Shown here piece by piece: positions 45,267 to 54,654 of a stretch of 64,000 nucleotides of DNA. The position numbers and the translations under genes were made by a program. This DNA comes from an uncultured Draconibacterium sp. (lineage in GTDB: Bacteria; Bacteroidota; Bacteroidia; Bacteroidales; Prolixibacteraceae), in the NCBI RefSeq assembly GCF_963675065.1, contig NZ_OY775906.1, positions 1,590,001-1,654,000 of the forward strand. Reading direction: 5' to 3'. The notes under the pieces were generated by a model that was not told the origin of the DNA, searched no databases, and was given only the letters and a program-made list of their open reading frames with translations. Numbering within the stretch: position 1 is the stretch's first letter; each line of letters starts with the position of its first letter.

Positions 45267-47248
45267 ACTAATCCCTTTTTTATGTATAAAGGCATATTCC
45301 ACTCAACATTTTTAGTAAATGCTAACCACAGTAATGATGATGCAAAATCAGATTTCTTCTCTAAAATATCTCCTGTTAATTCATCGATGTCAGAAAGTGT
45401 ATCAAGTTTTTCATTAGCATCACTTTTCAATCCAATTATTCCACCTATATTATTTTTAAGGTTTTCGATATTTATATTAATAAATGATTCCTCAAAGCTT
45501 CTACCATGGTAACCATTTTCTTCCAACTGGAATGACAATTTAATCTTTGAATCCTCTGAATGGTGCTTATCCAGTTTTAGGTTTTCAAACCATTCGTTCC
45601 ACTTTTCCTCCTCATTAAATTCAGGAGAATTATAAAAGTATCGGATAGTAGCATTACTAATATGCGTTGCACCCTTAACCGGATGAGCAGGGTAGCTTGT
45701 TTTATCTTTTCCTGTTTTCTCGCTCCTTGCTATCTTTTTTGCAGTGGTATCAATATCGGTAATTATTAGTGCCTTTATCCCTAAGAAGTCTATAAAATGA
45801 CTAAAAGCTTTAGCATTTGCTCCAACTTCTAGTATCGATATGTTTTGAGATGAGAGCAAAACGTCGTCAGTATTTGTCTTATCATATTGTTGAATAAAAT
45901 ACGGAAGAAGAAGTTTTTCCGTATGGCCTTCGATAAAGATTATCTTCTCAGCAAAAAATAACTCCGAAGAGGCAATAGATAAATATTGATTTAGAAAATT
46001 AAATTCATCTTCTTCATTTTCGTATTTCTTTTGGAGGTCAGTATAAAAGTTCTTGATTATTACATTCCTTTTGTCTAAGTCATTGTAGAAATATCTTATA
46101 TCCTTGAAATTACTGTTCTTTACAATATGGGATGAGTGAGTGGTAATGAAGGTTTGAAGAGATGGAATTTTCTCATCCTCTAAAATAGTCTTTACTTTTT
46201 CGATAAATACTGTTTGCATTTGTGGATGAGTGTGAGCTTCTGGCTCTTCAATGAATAATAGATTAATGTCTTTTTTCCCTTCGATTAAAAATTCTTTTTT
46301 TATCTCCAATTGCAACAGTAAATAAAGGATATTCATGTAACCAAGCCCATTTAAATGCTCAGGTAATGATTCATCTTCCGAACCATACACAATTTTGGAG
46401 TGATTTGATATAATTTCTTTTGATTCTAAGTCTGATACAACCCTCAATTCGGTCATAGCCAGAAAGTCCTTTGATTTATTCAAAAAGTTATCAAAAAATT
46501 CTTCATACTTTCCTTCAAGGGTTTTATCCATTTCAAGAAGCGAAGCATTAATTACATCCAGGTCGTCTGATGAAAGTTGATTCTCAGTTTTTTTATCATA
46601 GTATTTTGTAGCCAAATTTGAAAGCACCTTCTTTGAGCTTTCACCGGCTTCGGAACTTGAAACGCTTCTCTTTGCATGAATAACCTGGTAATTAATTAGG
46701 TTGTCAATGGATTTTTTATCCTTCTCAATAAGCTTATTCCTATTTTCAGCTTTTAAGTTATCGTATGTAGCAAACGTATATATATTAGTGTTTAGGTAAT
46801 TACACAGATTTTTCTTTAAAAACCGCTTACGGCTTTCTGCTTTAACACTTTCAATCTCTTTAAGAAGTCTTTTTTTATCAATACTACATTCAAACAGTAT
46901 ATGTACTTTATTTTCAGTAGGGTTTAGGTCAAGAATAAATTCAGATAAATTCTCAAGATTATCTTTATCTGTATATGTTATTTCAATAATAAGCCTAATA
47001 GAAATATCATTAATATCAGTTTCTTCATTTATTTCAAAAATGCTCTGTCTTAATGATACCGGAAAATCATCAAAATTGAACGATGATGATTTTTTTAGAA
47101 ATTTATCAAAGAGCATTATAAACGATGTTTTACCGCTGTTATTTCTACCGATAAGGATTGAAAGGTCTTTATTCTCTTGATTTTCTAAATCAAGGACTGA
47201 GCTTTGCAGTAACCTGAAATTTTGAACTTCGATTTTGTTAATGTACAT
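45251..47248 (-). CDS. gajA: GajA-like OLD-family ATPase-Toprim nuclease of a Gabija system
   Basis: GajA is a nucleotide-sensing DNA nicking nuclease. The 665-residue protein has an N-terminal AAA/ABC-type ATPase with Walker A at 34-41 (GRNNSGKT) and Walker B in LFIEEPEAHTHPQMQ. The C-terminal Toprim domain has Glu440 (IIFIEGHTEK) and Asp498-x-Asp500 (ITDIDTTAK). The gene overlaps a UvrD-type helicase, the Gabija hallmark. It is somewhat longer than typical GajA (near 580), so a related class 2 OLD pair is possible; the two descriptions largely coincide. Confidence 0.86.
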   Translation of the reverse strand: MYINKIEVQNFRLLQSSVLDLENQENKDLSILIGRNNSGKTSFIMLFDKFLKKSSSFNFDDFPVSLRQSIFEINEETDINDISIRLIIEITYTDKDNLENLSEFILDLNPTENKVHILFECSIDKKRLLKEIESVKAESRKRFLKKNLCNYLNTNIYTFATYDNLKAENRNKLIEKDKKSIDNLINYQVIHAKRSVSSSEAGESSKKVLSNLATKYYDKKTENQLSSDDLDVINASLLEMDKTLEGKYEEFFDNFLNKSKDFLAMTELRVVSDLESKEIISNHSKIVYGSEDESLPEHLNGLGYMNILYLLLQLEIKKEFLIEGKKDINLLFIEEPEAHTHPQMQTVFIEKVKTILEDEKIPSLQTFITTHSSHIVKNSNFKDIRYFYNDLDKRNVIIKNFYTDLQKKYENEEDEFNFLNQYLSIASSELFFAEKIIFIEGHTEKLLLPYFIQQYDKTNTDDVLLSSQNISILEVGANAKAFSHFIDFLGIKALIITDIDTTAKKIARSEKTGKDKTSYPAHPVKGATHISNATIRYFYNSPEFNEEEKWNEWFENLKLDKHHSEDSKIKLSFQLEENGYHGRSFEESFININIENLKNNIGGIIGLKSDANEKLDTLSDIDELTGDILEKKSDFASSLLWLAFTKNVEWNMPLYIKKGLVWIAK

Positions 47249-47277
47249 AATTTATGGAAATTAAATTGAGAGTAATA

Positions 47278-48120
47278 TTACTGTTTGCACATCTGCAAAA
47301 ACTCCTCTTCATAAATAATCCTGATATCGCATCCCTGAGAATTAAACTGCTCGATCTTCTTCATTTTGGAAGGCCCGGGAGCCGAACCAGTGATGACAAA
47401 GTTGGTTCGTTTAGTTATCGACGTATCAATGTCTGCTCCGAGCTTTTTAACCAAGGCAGCAGCCTCTTTTCTTTTAATAGTGTTCAGCACACCTGTAAAT
47501 ACAACCTTCTTAGCGTAAAACGGACTGCTACTGTCAGCATTCTCCAAATCGGGTTTTAAAACATTACCACAAAGTCGTTCATGGCCTTCCTGCTGAAAGA
47601 AATTTTCAGATTTAGGTATGCGAGGCGCAATTTTAGAAAAATCAGGTTCTAGCCCATTTAATAATTTCAGATAAACTTTAGCGCACGCTTCAGCATCACT
47701 GACTGCATTGTGATGGTTTGTGAATTCAATCTCAAAAGCATCACAAATTTCGTTTAGTTTTACTCCGGTTCTGGCATAGGTACAGTCACATTCCATATTT
47801 GGTATTGTAAGCCCGTAAAAATCCAGGGTCTGTTCCAAACAATTGATATCGAATGATGAATTGTGTGCAACAAGTTTATTCCCCTCTACCAATGGTTCTA
47901 TTTCGTTCCAAACATCTTCAAAAAATGGTGCATTCGAGGTCATGTCAGGGGTAATTCCATGCACCCTGATGTTCCATTCCGAATACTCGTTCCGGGGAGG
48001 TTGTACAAGTCGTGAGATTGTTTGGGTAATTTCTCCGTTTTCAACAATAGCCAGCCCAATCTGGCAAATACTCCAACGGCTTCCCTGAGCCATTTCAACA
48101 TCAATCGCTACAAAATTCAT
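47278..48120 (-). CDS. DEDDh 3'-5' exonuclease with C-terminal BRCT domain
   Basis: The 280-residue protein joins a DnaQ-type exonuclease (about 1-165) to a BRCT domain (about 198-280). Exonuclease motifs are FVAIDVEMAQ (Exo I, Asp and Glu), LVAHNSSFDINCL (Exo II) and HHNAVSDAEA (Exo III with His). The BRCT part is KKVVFTGVLNTIKRKEAA and FVITGSAPGPSKMKKI. The ATG at 48120 is preferred over a TTG at 48126. It lies between the giant helicase gene (11-base gap) and gajA (29-base gap). A DNA-end-processing role within the defence operon is an inference. Confidence 0.88.
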   Translation of the reverse strand: MNFVAIDVEMAQGSRWSICQIGLAIVENGEITQTISRLVQPPRNEYSEWNIRVHGITPDMTSNAPFFEDVWNEIEPLVEGNKLVAHNSSFDINCLEQTLDFYGLTIPNMECDCTYARTGVKLNEICDAFEIEFTNHHNAVSDAEACAKVYLKLLNGLEPDFSKIAPRIPKSENFFQQEGHERLCGNVLKPDLENADSSSPFYAKKVVFTGVLNTIKRKEAAALVKKLGADIDTSITKRTNFVITGSAPGPSKMKKIEQFNSQGCDIRIIYEEEFLQMCKQ

Positions 48121-48131
48121 TTTCAATTTGG

Positions 48132-51100
48132 TTAGGTTAATAGTATTCGTTCGTTGTTATTGGTTACTTTTCCTTTCTGTAAAGCATATTCAATACCTTG
48201 CTTCATGGCTAGTTCCACATTCCCTCCTATACGCGCATAGCCAAATAATCGAGCTGTTTCACGAACCATATCTTCTTCCGGCAGACTTATCTGGTTATAA
48301 AGTATTTCCCTGATACCAGCTACGATTTCCTCCTTTGGAAGATCATCAGCATTTCGTTTATCTGAATCATCGCCAGGGACTCTGAATTTGTCGTAATTCT
48401 CAGGTTCCTGATCTTGCCGCCAATAAAAGACACTTCCATTCTGCCGGGTTTGTTTCAGATTTAGTCTTTTATACTGGGACAAAAGATGACTATTTAGTCT
48501 TACACCCAGCCTTGTAATACCCCATGCGTTCAATATTCTCCTTGACAATAGAGTTTGACTTATGGGAGCTTCGATCTCAATTACATTATTAATTTGTTCA
48601 AGAATTCTATTGGTATATCGCGTATCAAAAAATTCATCAGAAACAATTAGTGAGGTATAAGGTAGATTACAAACCAAATACTTCTCATCTTCTTTTGTCT
48701 CTGGTTGAATAACTTGTTGGGTTATACCCTGAAGTTTAACTTCAGCAAATTGTTCGTTTTTCGATACAGCTTCAGATTCTGTCTGTGTTTCCGGTTCCGG
48801 GATTGATTCTTTTGGATTAAGGGCATCCTGGATAGCATCTAATATTTCTTGTACTATTCGTTGTGGATTATCCCACCAATCAGGCGACCATAGCTTATAA
48901 ATGTTCCATCCCAGGAGTTTTAGCACGTCCATTCGAACTACTTCCCTATCTTTTGCTGTTGTTGCCGACCGGTAATTATTTCCATCCGTCAGGATTCCCA
49001 GAATATATTCAGAGGTATTTTCTGGATTTACAACACCAATATCAATGCGATAACCTGAACAGCCAACATCGGTATGAACAGTATATCCTGCTTTTTCAAT
49101 TTCCTCAGCAACCAGCTTTTCAAATGAATTTCTCTTCGCCTTTCTTTCATAATTTTTCTGAGTTAGAACAATCTTACCTTTCTCAGAATACTCCAGGAAA
49201 GCTTTAATTCCGGCGACTCCTTCTGAAGCTGTTCTGGTTATGTCAATCTGATCTGAACGAAGCGTTGAATAAACTTTCATCTCATAACGTGCCCGGGAAA
49301 CTGCAACATTTAATCTCCTCCATCCTCCTTCACGGTTAAGTGGTCCGAAATTTAAGGTTACATGGCCATCTTTATCCGGCCCGTATCCCATCGAAAAAAG
49401 AATCACGTCACGTTCATCACCCTGTACATTCTCCAAATTTTTGATAAATATTGGCTCAGATGATTCCATCGCAATGGCATCCAATTCCGGTTGATTCTTC
49501 AGTGCTTCATTGAGTAAGTCTTCTATAAGATTTTGTTGAGCAGAGCTAAATGTTACGATACCAATACTTCGTTGAGACAGCACAGGATCAGACAATCGTT
49601 TCAGGACTTCTTTCACAATTGCGGCAGCTTCGAATTTATTCTGTCTTGTCTTTCCACGGTCATAATACCCCGGCACATGCACATAACTTACTTTGGTAGC
49701 TAAATCATCAGGTGAAGGAAAAGTCATCAACTTATTTTCGTAATAATTGGAATTACTAAATGCAATCAAACTTTCATGTTTACTCCGATAGTGCCATAAA
49801 AGATGTTTAGACGGGATGGACAGCGCAAGACAATCATCCAGAATACTTTCCAAATCCTCTTTATCTGCATTCTCTTCATCAAACTTATTCGTTGAAAAGA
49901 AACTTGTTGGCGGCATTTGTTTTGGATCTCCTACCACAACGACATTCTTGCCCCTTGCAATTGCTCCAACAGCTTCGCAAGTAGGCATCTGAGATGCTTC
50001 GTCAAAAACAACAAGATCGAATTTGGACAGATCTGCTTCAAAATACTGAGCTACAGAAATCGGGCTCATCAACATACAAGGGCACAAACGAGGCAATAAG
50101 TTCGGAATCAAATCAAAAAGATGACGAACTGACATTCCCCGGCCTTTACTTCGTATAGCTCGTTGAAGTATGCCCATCTCAGAACTATTGGCAGCTCCTC
50201 GCGCAAAAGAAGGTATCCCCGATGCTAACTTTGCAAAAAGTTCAGCCTTGGTGAGCTCTTCAAAATACTTGCTTTTCTCTTTAAACTTCCTGATTTTATT
50301 TTCAAATAATTTCCCATTAAATGTCGACAGATTAGTATCAGCCGATATAATTAATTCTGAACACTGACGATAAATAGATTTCTTAAACGAATTTAATACT
50401 TCATTACTTTGGAGTTCTCCTTTTTCATAAGCTGAAACCATTGGAGATAATTCGCTTTTTCTTGCTTTCTCTACTGCCAGGATCCAGGTAGTCCAATCTC
50501 TTAACGAATCCAAATTTTCCTTCCACGAGATTGCTTTATTTTGCCAAATGTCAATCCAATCCTGTTCAGTATTATCTTCTGTTCCAAATTTGATTTTTAA
50601 TAATTCGTGAATTTGGTCTTCAATTTGGTTCAGCTGTTGTCGGGTAGCAATATAGTTCCTAAACACTTTTCCATTTATCTGTAAATAGGTTCTGATTCCA
50701 TCCGAAAGTCCCGATGCAATATTTTCTCGAATTTGCTTGGCTTTAAAAGGATCCGCAGTAATTGAAATGGTTTGTTTATGTATTTCAATTACTGATTTAC
50801 AAATATCAACCAGGATTTCCCAGTTGCACGTTCCGTTCTTCCATAAAAATCCCAGCAACTTTGTAATCGTATCAGCATTATTATCTAACACTTCTTGTTC
50901 CCTGGTGTAATTAATCACCAACTCCAGTATTTTAGGAGCATCTTGTTTATTTACCTTCCCTGTTTTAGAAAATGTCCTTAACGCTTTAACTATTTTATTT
51001 TGCTCGAACCATTTAGCTAAAAGCCATTTTTCAGATGCCCTATTCCAGGCTGATAACCCGGATTCTGCATTATAAAGCAATACTTGATTATTGAAGTCGT

Positions 51101-53987
51101 TTAATAAAGATTTTTTATAATCGTCTCGTTTTCTTCCATGACCTGCGAGAACAATCAATTCTCCGAGTGTGCTGTCAACATTACCAGCTGTCATAATTTC
51201 CGGTGGAGTATCTGGTAATTTTGTAAGCAGATCAGCGAGAATATTTATTGATTGATCCTGTTCTTGCTTAGCTATGCGCGTATCAATTTTTAATAGCTCA
51301 CACAGTGTTTCCCTATTTTCTTTAAATTGACTTAGTAATTCTATATATTCATTAATTAACTCAAGTGCATTTGATTTGATTGACTGACTATAATTGGTTG
51401 TATTGATTTCTGATAAAGGATGCTTGTGGGGATGGCCACACAGAGATCCGGCATTTTGAAGTTCTTCAATAGTATCACACCATTCTTCAAACATTTCTCC
51501 CGACAAAGCTTGTATTTGCCGGCCTTCAAGCATTATAGAATCAGAAGCTCCGTTTAATTGTGCATATCCGGTAAAACAGTCATACAAGGAGAATCCACAC
51601 GAGTGTCGTTTGTGTAAAGACTCAACGTAGTTATTCAGTTCTGTTCTAAGTGAATGTAACCTTTCTGCTTCAATAGTAAATTCTTCTGGAGATGTCTTCT
51701 TTACAACTTCAGTTGTCTTTTGAAGTTGTTCCAGCACAGCTGACTTTTTCGATTTATTTGAATGAAGTTCCAGACAGAAAGGATCGAGCCCGATGTCTGC
51801 CAGCCGTTTCTGAACGACCGAGAGTGCCGCCATCTTCTCGGCCACAAAAAGTACCCTTTTACCCTGATAAAGGGCATTTGCTATAATATTTGTAATGGTT
51901 TGCGATTTCCCCGTTCCAGGAGGTCCATGTAGAATAAAACTTTTATCCTGAACGGCATCGCATATTGCTTCCAGCTGGGAAGAATCTGCGCTAATGGGCA
52001 AAGCCACATCTGAAGGCGAATATTGTTGGTCAAGATTAATTTCTTCAATAAGCGATTCTTCTGCATCCCATGATATAGCTCCGGAAATGAGACTTTCTAC
52101 AATTTTATTTTCCTTAAGCTTATCTGCATTATTATGAATATCATTCCACATGATAAACTTACTGAATGAAAAAGTACCAAGAAACGCTTGTTCCTCAACG
52201 TCCCATCTAGGTTGTGACATAATGCCTTTACGGACAATATTAAAGATACGTTTGACATCTACCCCACTTTCATCTTTAGGCAATACATCCAATCCTCCAA
52301 TCACTATCTCGAAATCTTGACGAAGCATCTCTAGAAGCGTGATATTCATTAATGTTTCTTCTTCCCTACTTCGAATTACATATCCTTTTTGAGCAGATTT
52401 ACGAATGATTTCAATAGGCAACAACAATATTGGAGCATAACGTGGAAGTTCACTTCTATCCGATTCGTACCATTTTAAAAAGCCTAAAGCAAGGTAGAGT
52501 GTGTTTGCACCATTTTCTTCCAGCGACAATCGGCTGGACCGGTATAGTTTAGTAAGTGCTTTTGAAAGTTCTCCATCAGTAAGATAAGATCGTAAGCGTT
52601 TATGTTCAAGCTCATCCTTTAATAAACCAACAACCGGATCAGCCATGTTTACCGATTGATAAACTCCAGAAACACTTAATGGGTTGATCCATTCCCCCGG
52701 TTTTGGTAAAACCTGAAATTCGGCTCCATCTGCCAAAGCATCTTCGAACAAATTAAGACTTACTGAAATGAGCTGAATCGTACTTTGAGTTACCCGAAGG
52801 TTTAATAAGTTATTCCGTAAACTCAAATCCAGAAGTTTACGTTCCCATAATTTCTGTTTGGTTAGAGATTCTTGACTGTCAGGTATATTTAATGAGTCCA
52901 CAAAAATATCATCGGGGATATAATTTGGCCTCGATTTTTCCGGTTCAACAACAATTTCCCAACCTCCGTCCGTTTTGATTCTTTGAGGTAAAGGTTTTAT
53001 TTGCCCAAAGCGTGCCCGTTTTATATCAACGAAAAGAATAAAATTATCTTCGTTTACTAATTTATAATTGGCATTATTCACTGCATCATCAAAAGACCGA
53101 TTTTGTCCAGCATTCATGAGCGTAGATTCGACCAAGGCAATTTCGTTTATTCCTGATGCTGTTCGCTTTTTTATTAATGAAACATCATCATTAACACTAT
53201 CAGCAAATGTCTCATCAATAAGCCAACTACCAACAAATGCATGACCTTTAGTAACTATAATAAGTGGATTCAAACTAACAGCCTCCAAACAACTGGCATA
53301 TAAAAGCGCCATGTCTATGCATGTTGCAAGCTTTTGAGAAAAAATGGTATCACACAATCTGATTCGCTGCCCTTCTCTTTCAAAACTTGCCGGGGGTGAA
53401 CAGTAAACAATGTCGAGCTCAGCGATTGCCTCATATATTGCGGCCATCTGTTTTCGAACCCGGTCAGGATTCAGACTTTGATAAGCATCAAAAGAGGGAT
53501 CGCCGGTCCAATTTTCAAGGAATTTAGATGCACTTGAAAGAATCTTTGAAATTTGTGGATGATTTGGAGTTGCAAAAGCAGCTAACATTTCGGGCAAAAC
53601 TCCTATCCCATTCCATTGGTCATAAGCTAGTATATCAACGGAATAATTCTCCTGAAATATTATTTCGCCATTGTTTTCTGACAATTGTAAGCTAAACTCA
53701 CCAGCTAACTTTTCAGTTAATTCTGAAAGATATTTAGCAGAAAGCTTAATTCCATCAACGTTCAACTCAATACTCTGTCCCTTGGGTAGATATTGAATAT
53801 GCTGTTCCCACTTCCTTACAAATTCAGGATCAGATTCAATAGTAACAGTTAAGTTTTCCCAGTCATTATCGCTGGCATTTTCTATTACAATCTTTCGAAC
53901 TAATGGAATTTTATTCTGCTGAATAGCATAATTAACAGCTGGTGTATAAACCATGTCAACTTTGGGTGCAACTATAGTTAGGTCCAT
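48132..53987 (-). CDS. Giant DUF4011 helicase-nuclease (Hhe-like) with transglutaminase-like N-terminus
   Basis: This 1951-residue protein has several domains in order. An N-terminal region has a transglutaminase-like core (Cys223, His249 in TKGHAFVGSW). Then follows DUF4011 (WERKLLDLSLRNNLLNL near 380). An SF1 helicase has Walker A at 688-695 (GPPGTGKS), Asp1329-Glu1330 in VFDEASQMPT, GDPKQMPPTSFF and VSRARYEM. A Vsr-like endonuclease region (EEIEKAGYTVHTDVGCSGYR, IDIGV, then KLLGWNIYKLWSPDWW) and a DUF3320 tail complete it. The helicase, DUF4011 and Vsr combination matches the single-gene Hhe type of defence protein as I recall it. It is the first gene of the defence run. Confidence 0.85.
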   Translation of the reverse strand: MDLTIVAPKVDMVYTPAVNYAIQQNKIPLVRKIVIENASDNDWENLTVTIESDPEFVRKWEQHIQYLPKGQSIELNVDGIKLSAKYLSELTEKLAGEFSLQLSENNGEIIFQENYSVDILAYDQWNGIGVLPEMLAAFATPNHPQISKILSSASKFLENWTGDPSFDAYQSLNPDRVRKQMAAIYEAIAELDIVYCSPPASFEREGQRIRLCDTIFSQKLATCIDMALLYASCLEAVSLNPLIIVTKGHAFVGSWLIDETFADSVNDDVSLIKKRTASGINEIALVESTLMNAGQNRSFDDAVNNANYKLVNEDNFILFVDIKRARFGQIKPLPQRIKTDGGWEIVVEPEKSRPNYIPDDIFVDSLNIPDSQESLTKQKLWERKLLDLSLRNNLLNLRVTQSTIQLISVSLNLFEDALADGAEFQVLPKPGEWINPLSVSGVYQSVNMADPVVGLLKDELEHKRLRSYLTDGELSKALTKLYRSSRLSLEENGANTLYLALGFLKWYESDRSELPRYAPILLLPIEIIRKSAQKGYVIRSREEETLMNITLLEMLRQDFEIVIGGLDVLPKDESGVDVKRIFNIVRKGIMSQPRWDVEEQAFLGTFSFSKFIMWNDIHNNADKLKENKIVESLISGAISWDAEESLIEEINLDQQYSPSDVALPISADSSQLEAICDAVQDKSFILHGPPGTGKSQTITNIIANALYQGKRVLFVAEKMAALSVVQKRLADIGLDPFCLELHSNKSKKSAVLEQLQKTTEVVKKTSPEEFTIEAERLHSLRTELNNYVESLHKRHSCGFSLYDCFTGYAQLNGASDSIMLEGRQIQALSGEMFEEWCDTIEELQNAGSLCGHPHKHPLSEINTTNYSQSIKSNALELINEYIELLSQFKENRETLCELLKIDTRIAKQEQDQSINILADLLTKLPDTPPEIMTAGNVDSTLGELIVLAGHGRKRDDYKKSLLNDFNNQVLLYNAESGLSAWNRASEKWLLAKWFEQNKIVKALRTFSKTGKVNKQDAPKILELVINYTREQEVLDNNADTITKLLGFLWKNGTCNWEILVDICKSVIEIHKQTISITADPFKAKQIRENIASGLSDGIRTYLQINGKVFRNYIATRQQLNQIEDQIHELLKIKFGTEDNTEQDWIDIWQNKAISWKENLDSLRDWTTWILAVEKARKSELSPMVSAYEKGELQSNEVLNSFKKSIYRQCSELIISADTNLSTFNGKLFENKIRKFKEKSKYFEELTKAELFAKLASGIPSFARGAANSSEMGILQRAIRSKGRGMSVRHLFDLIPNLLPRLCPCMLMSPISVAQYFEADLSKFDLVVFDEASQMPTCEAVGAIARGKNVVVVGDPKQMPPTSFFSTNKFDEENADKEDLESILDDCLALSIPSKHLLWHYRSKHESLIAFSNSNYYENKLMTFPSPDDLATKVSYVHVPGYYDRGKTRQNKFEAAAIVKEVLKRLSDPVLSQRSIGIVTFSSAQQNLIEDLLNEALKNQPELDAIAMESSEPIFIKNLENVQGDERDVILFSMGYGPDKDGHVTLNFGPLNREGGWRRLNVAVSRARYEMKVYSTLRSDQIDITRTASEGVAGIKAFLEYSEKGKIVLTQKNYERKAKRNSFEKLVAEEIEKAGYTVHTDVGCSGYRIDIGVVNPENTSEYILGILTDGNNYRSATTAKDREVVRMDVLKLLGWNIYKLWSPDWWDNPQRIVQEILDAIQDALNPKESIPEPETQTESEAVSKNEQFAEVKLQGITQQVIQPETKEDEKYLVCNLPYTSLIVSDEFFDTRYTNRILEQINNVIEIEAPISQTLLSRRILNAWGITRLGVRLNSHLLSQYKRLNLKQTRQNGSVFYWRQDQEPENYDKFRVPGDDSDKRNADDLPKEEIVAGIREILYNQISLPEEDMVRETARLFGYARIGGNVELAMKQGIEYALQKGKVTNNNERILLT

Positions 53988-54027
53988 AGTGATGGTGGTA
54001 AAAGATTAGTATTATATATTTGAACAA

Positions 54028-54035
54028 TAAATGTA
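54028..54035 (-). promoter_or_regulatory. Candidate -7 box of the defence operon
   Basis: The minus strand reads TACATTTA, one base off TAnnTTTG, 41 bases before the start of the giant helicase gene. No close -33 TTTG with proper spacing was found. Confidence 0.3.
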
Positions 54036-54217
54036 GAAAAATGAAACTAAAACTGGAACAATTAGGACAAAATTTCATCTAGAGTGGGTGAATTAGTGGT
54101 CTTTTGTTGTTATCAAACAATTTTGCACGGTAAAATTTTCGAAATACTATCTAAATTTGAAATTTAATCAGAATAAAATTAGCTTACTTTAATGCCTGTA
54201 TTACCAATTAAGATGTA

Positions 54218-54643
54218 ATGTTATCTTCAAGTGAAAATTTGCATATCATTGAAAGTTTAGGATTGATAATTGTTTCCCATAACAATGTTCTCGATCAGCA
54301 AAGTGTTGAGAGAGTAATTACAGATTTAAATAACAATCCATTTTTTCGAAAGGAATATTGTATCCTGATAGATATTAGAAGTGCGAATACTGAATTGAAT
54401 TTTGAAGAGATTGAGGATCTAAGCAACTTTGTATTTGATAACATCGATGAAACGGGATTGAATAAATTTGCCATTCTGGCATCCGAATCGCAGCTTAATA
54501 AAGCAGTACAGTATGTTAGAAGCTATAAACATTCATCAAAATACCAAGTTTTTTCGGCACTGGAACCAGCACTGCACTGGCTAAAAGTTCCGCAGGACAG
54601 AAAGTCCCAGGTTGAATTAAAACTAGGTTATCTGAGCCGGTGA
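54218..54643 (+). CDS. Small STAS/SpoIIAA-like protein of unknown function
   Basis: The 141-residue soluble protein has a beta-alpha pattern (LGLIIVSHNNVLDQQSVERV, YCILIDIRSANTEL, KFAILASESQLNKAV) that resembles STAS/SpoIIAA-like folds seen in small Bacteroidota proteins. No motif proves it. The ATG at 54218 immediately follows an ATGTAA. It is the only plus-strand gene between the defence run and the mobilisation genes and is convergent with the relaxase gene, 11 bases apart. It could be an unrelated passenger or a regulator of its neighbours. Confidence 0.6.
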   Translation: MLSSSENLHIIESLGLIIVSHNNVLDQQSVERVITDLNNNPFFRKEYCILIDIRSANTELNFEEIEDLSNFVFDNIDETGLNKFAILASESQLNKAVQYVRSYKHSSKYQVFSALEPALHWLKVPQDRKSQVELKLGYLSR

Positions 54644-54654
54644 ACTCCTGAGAT

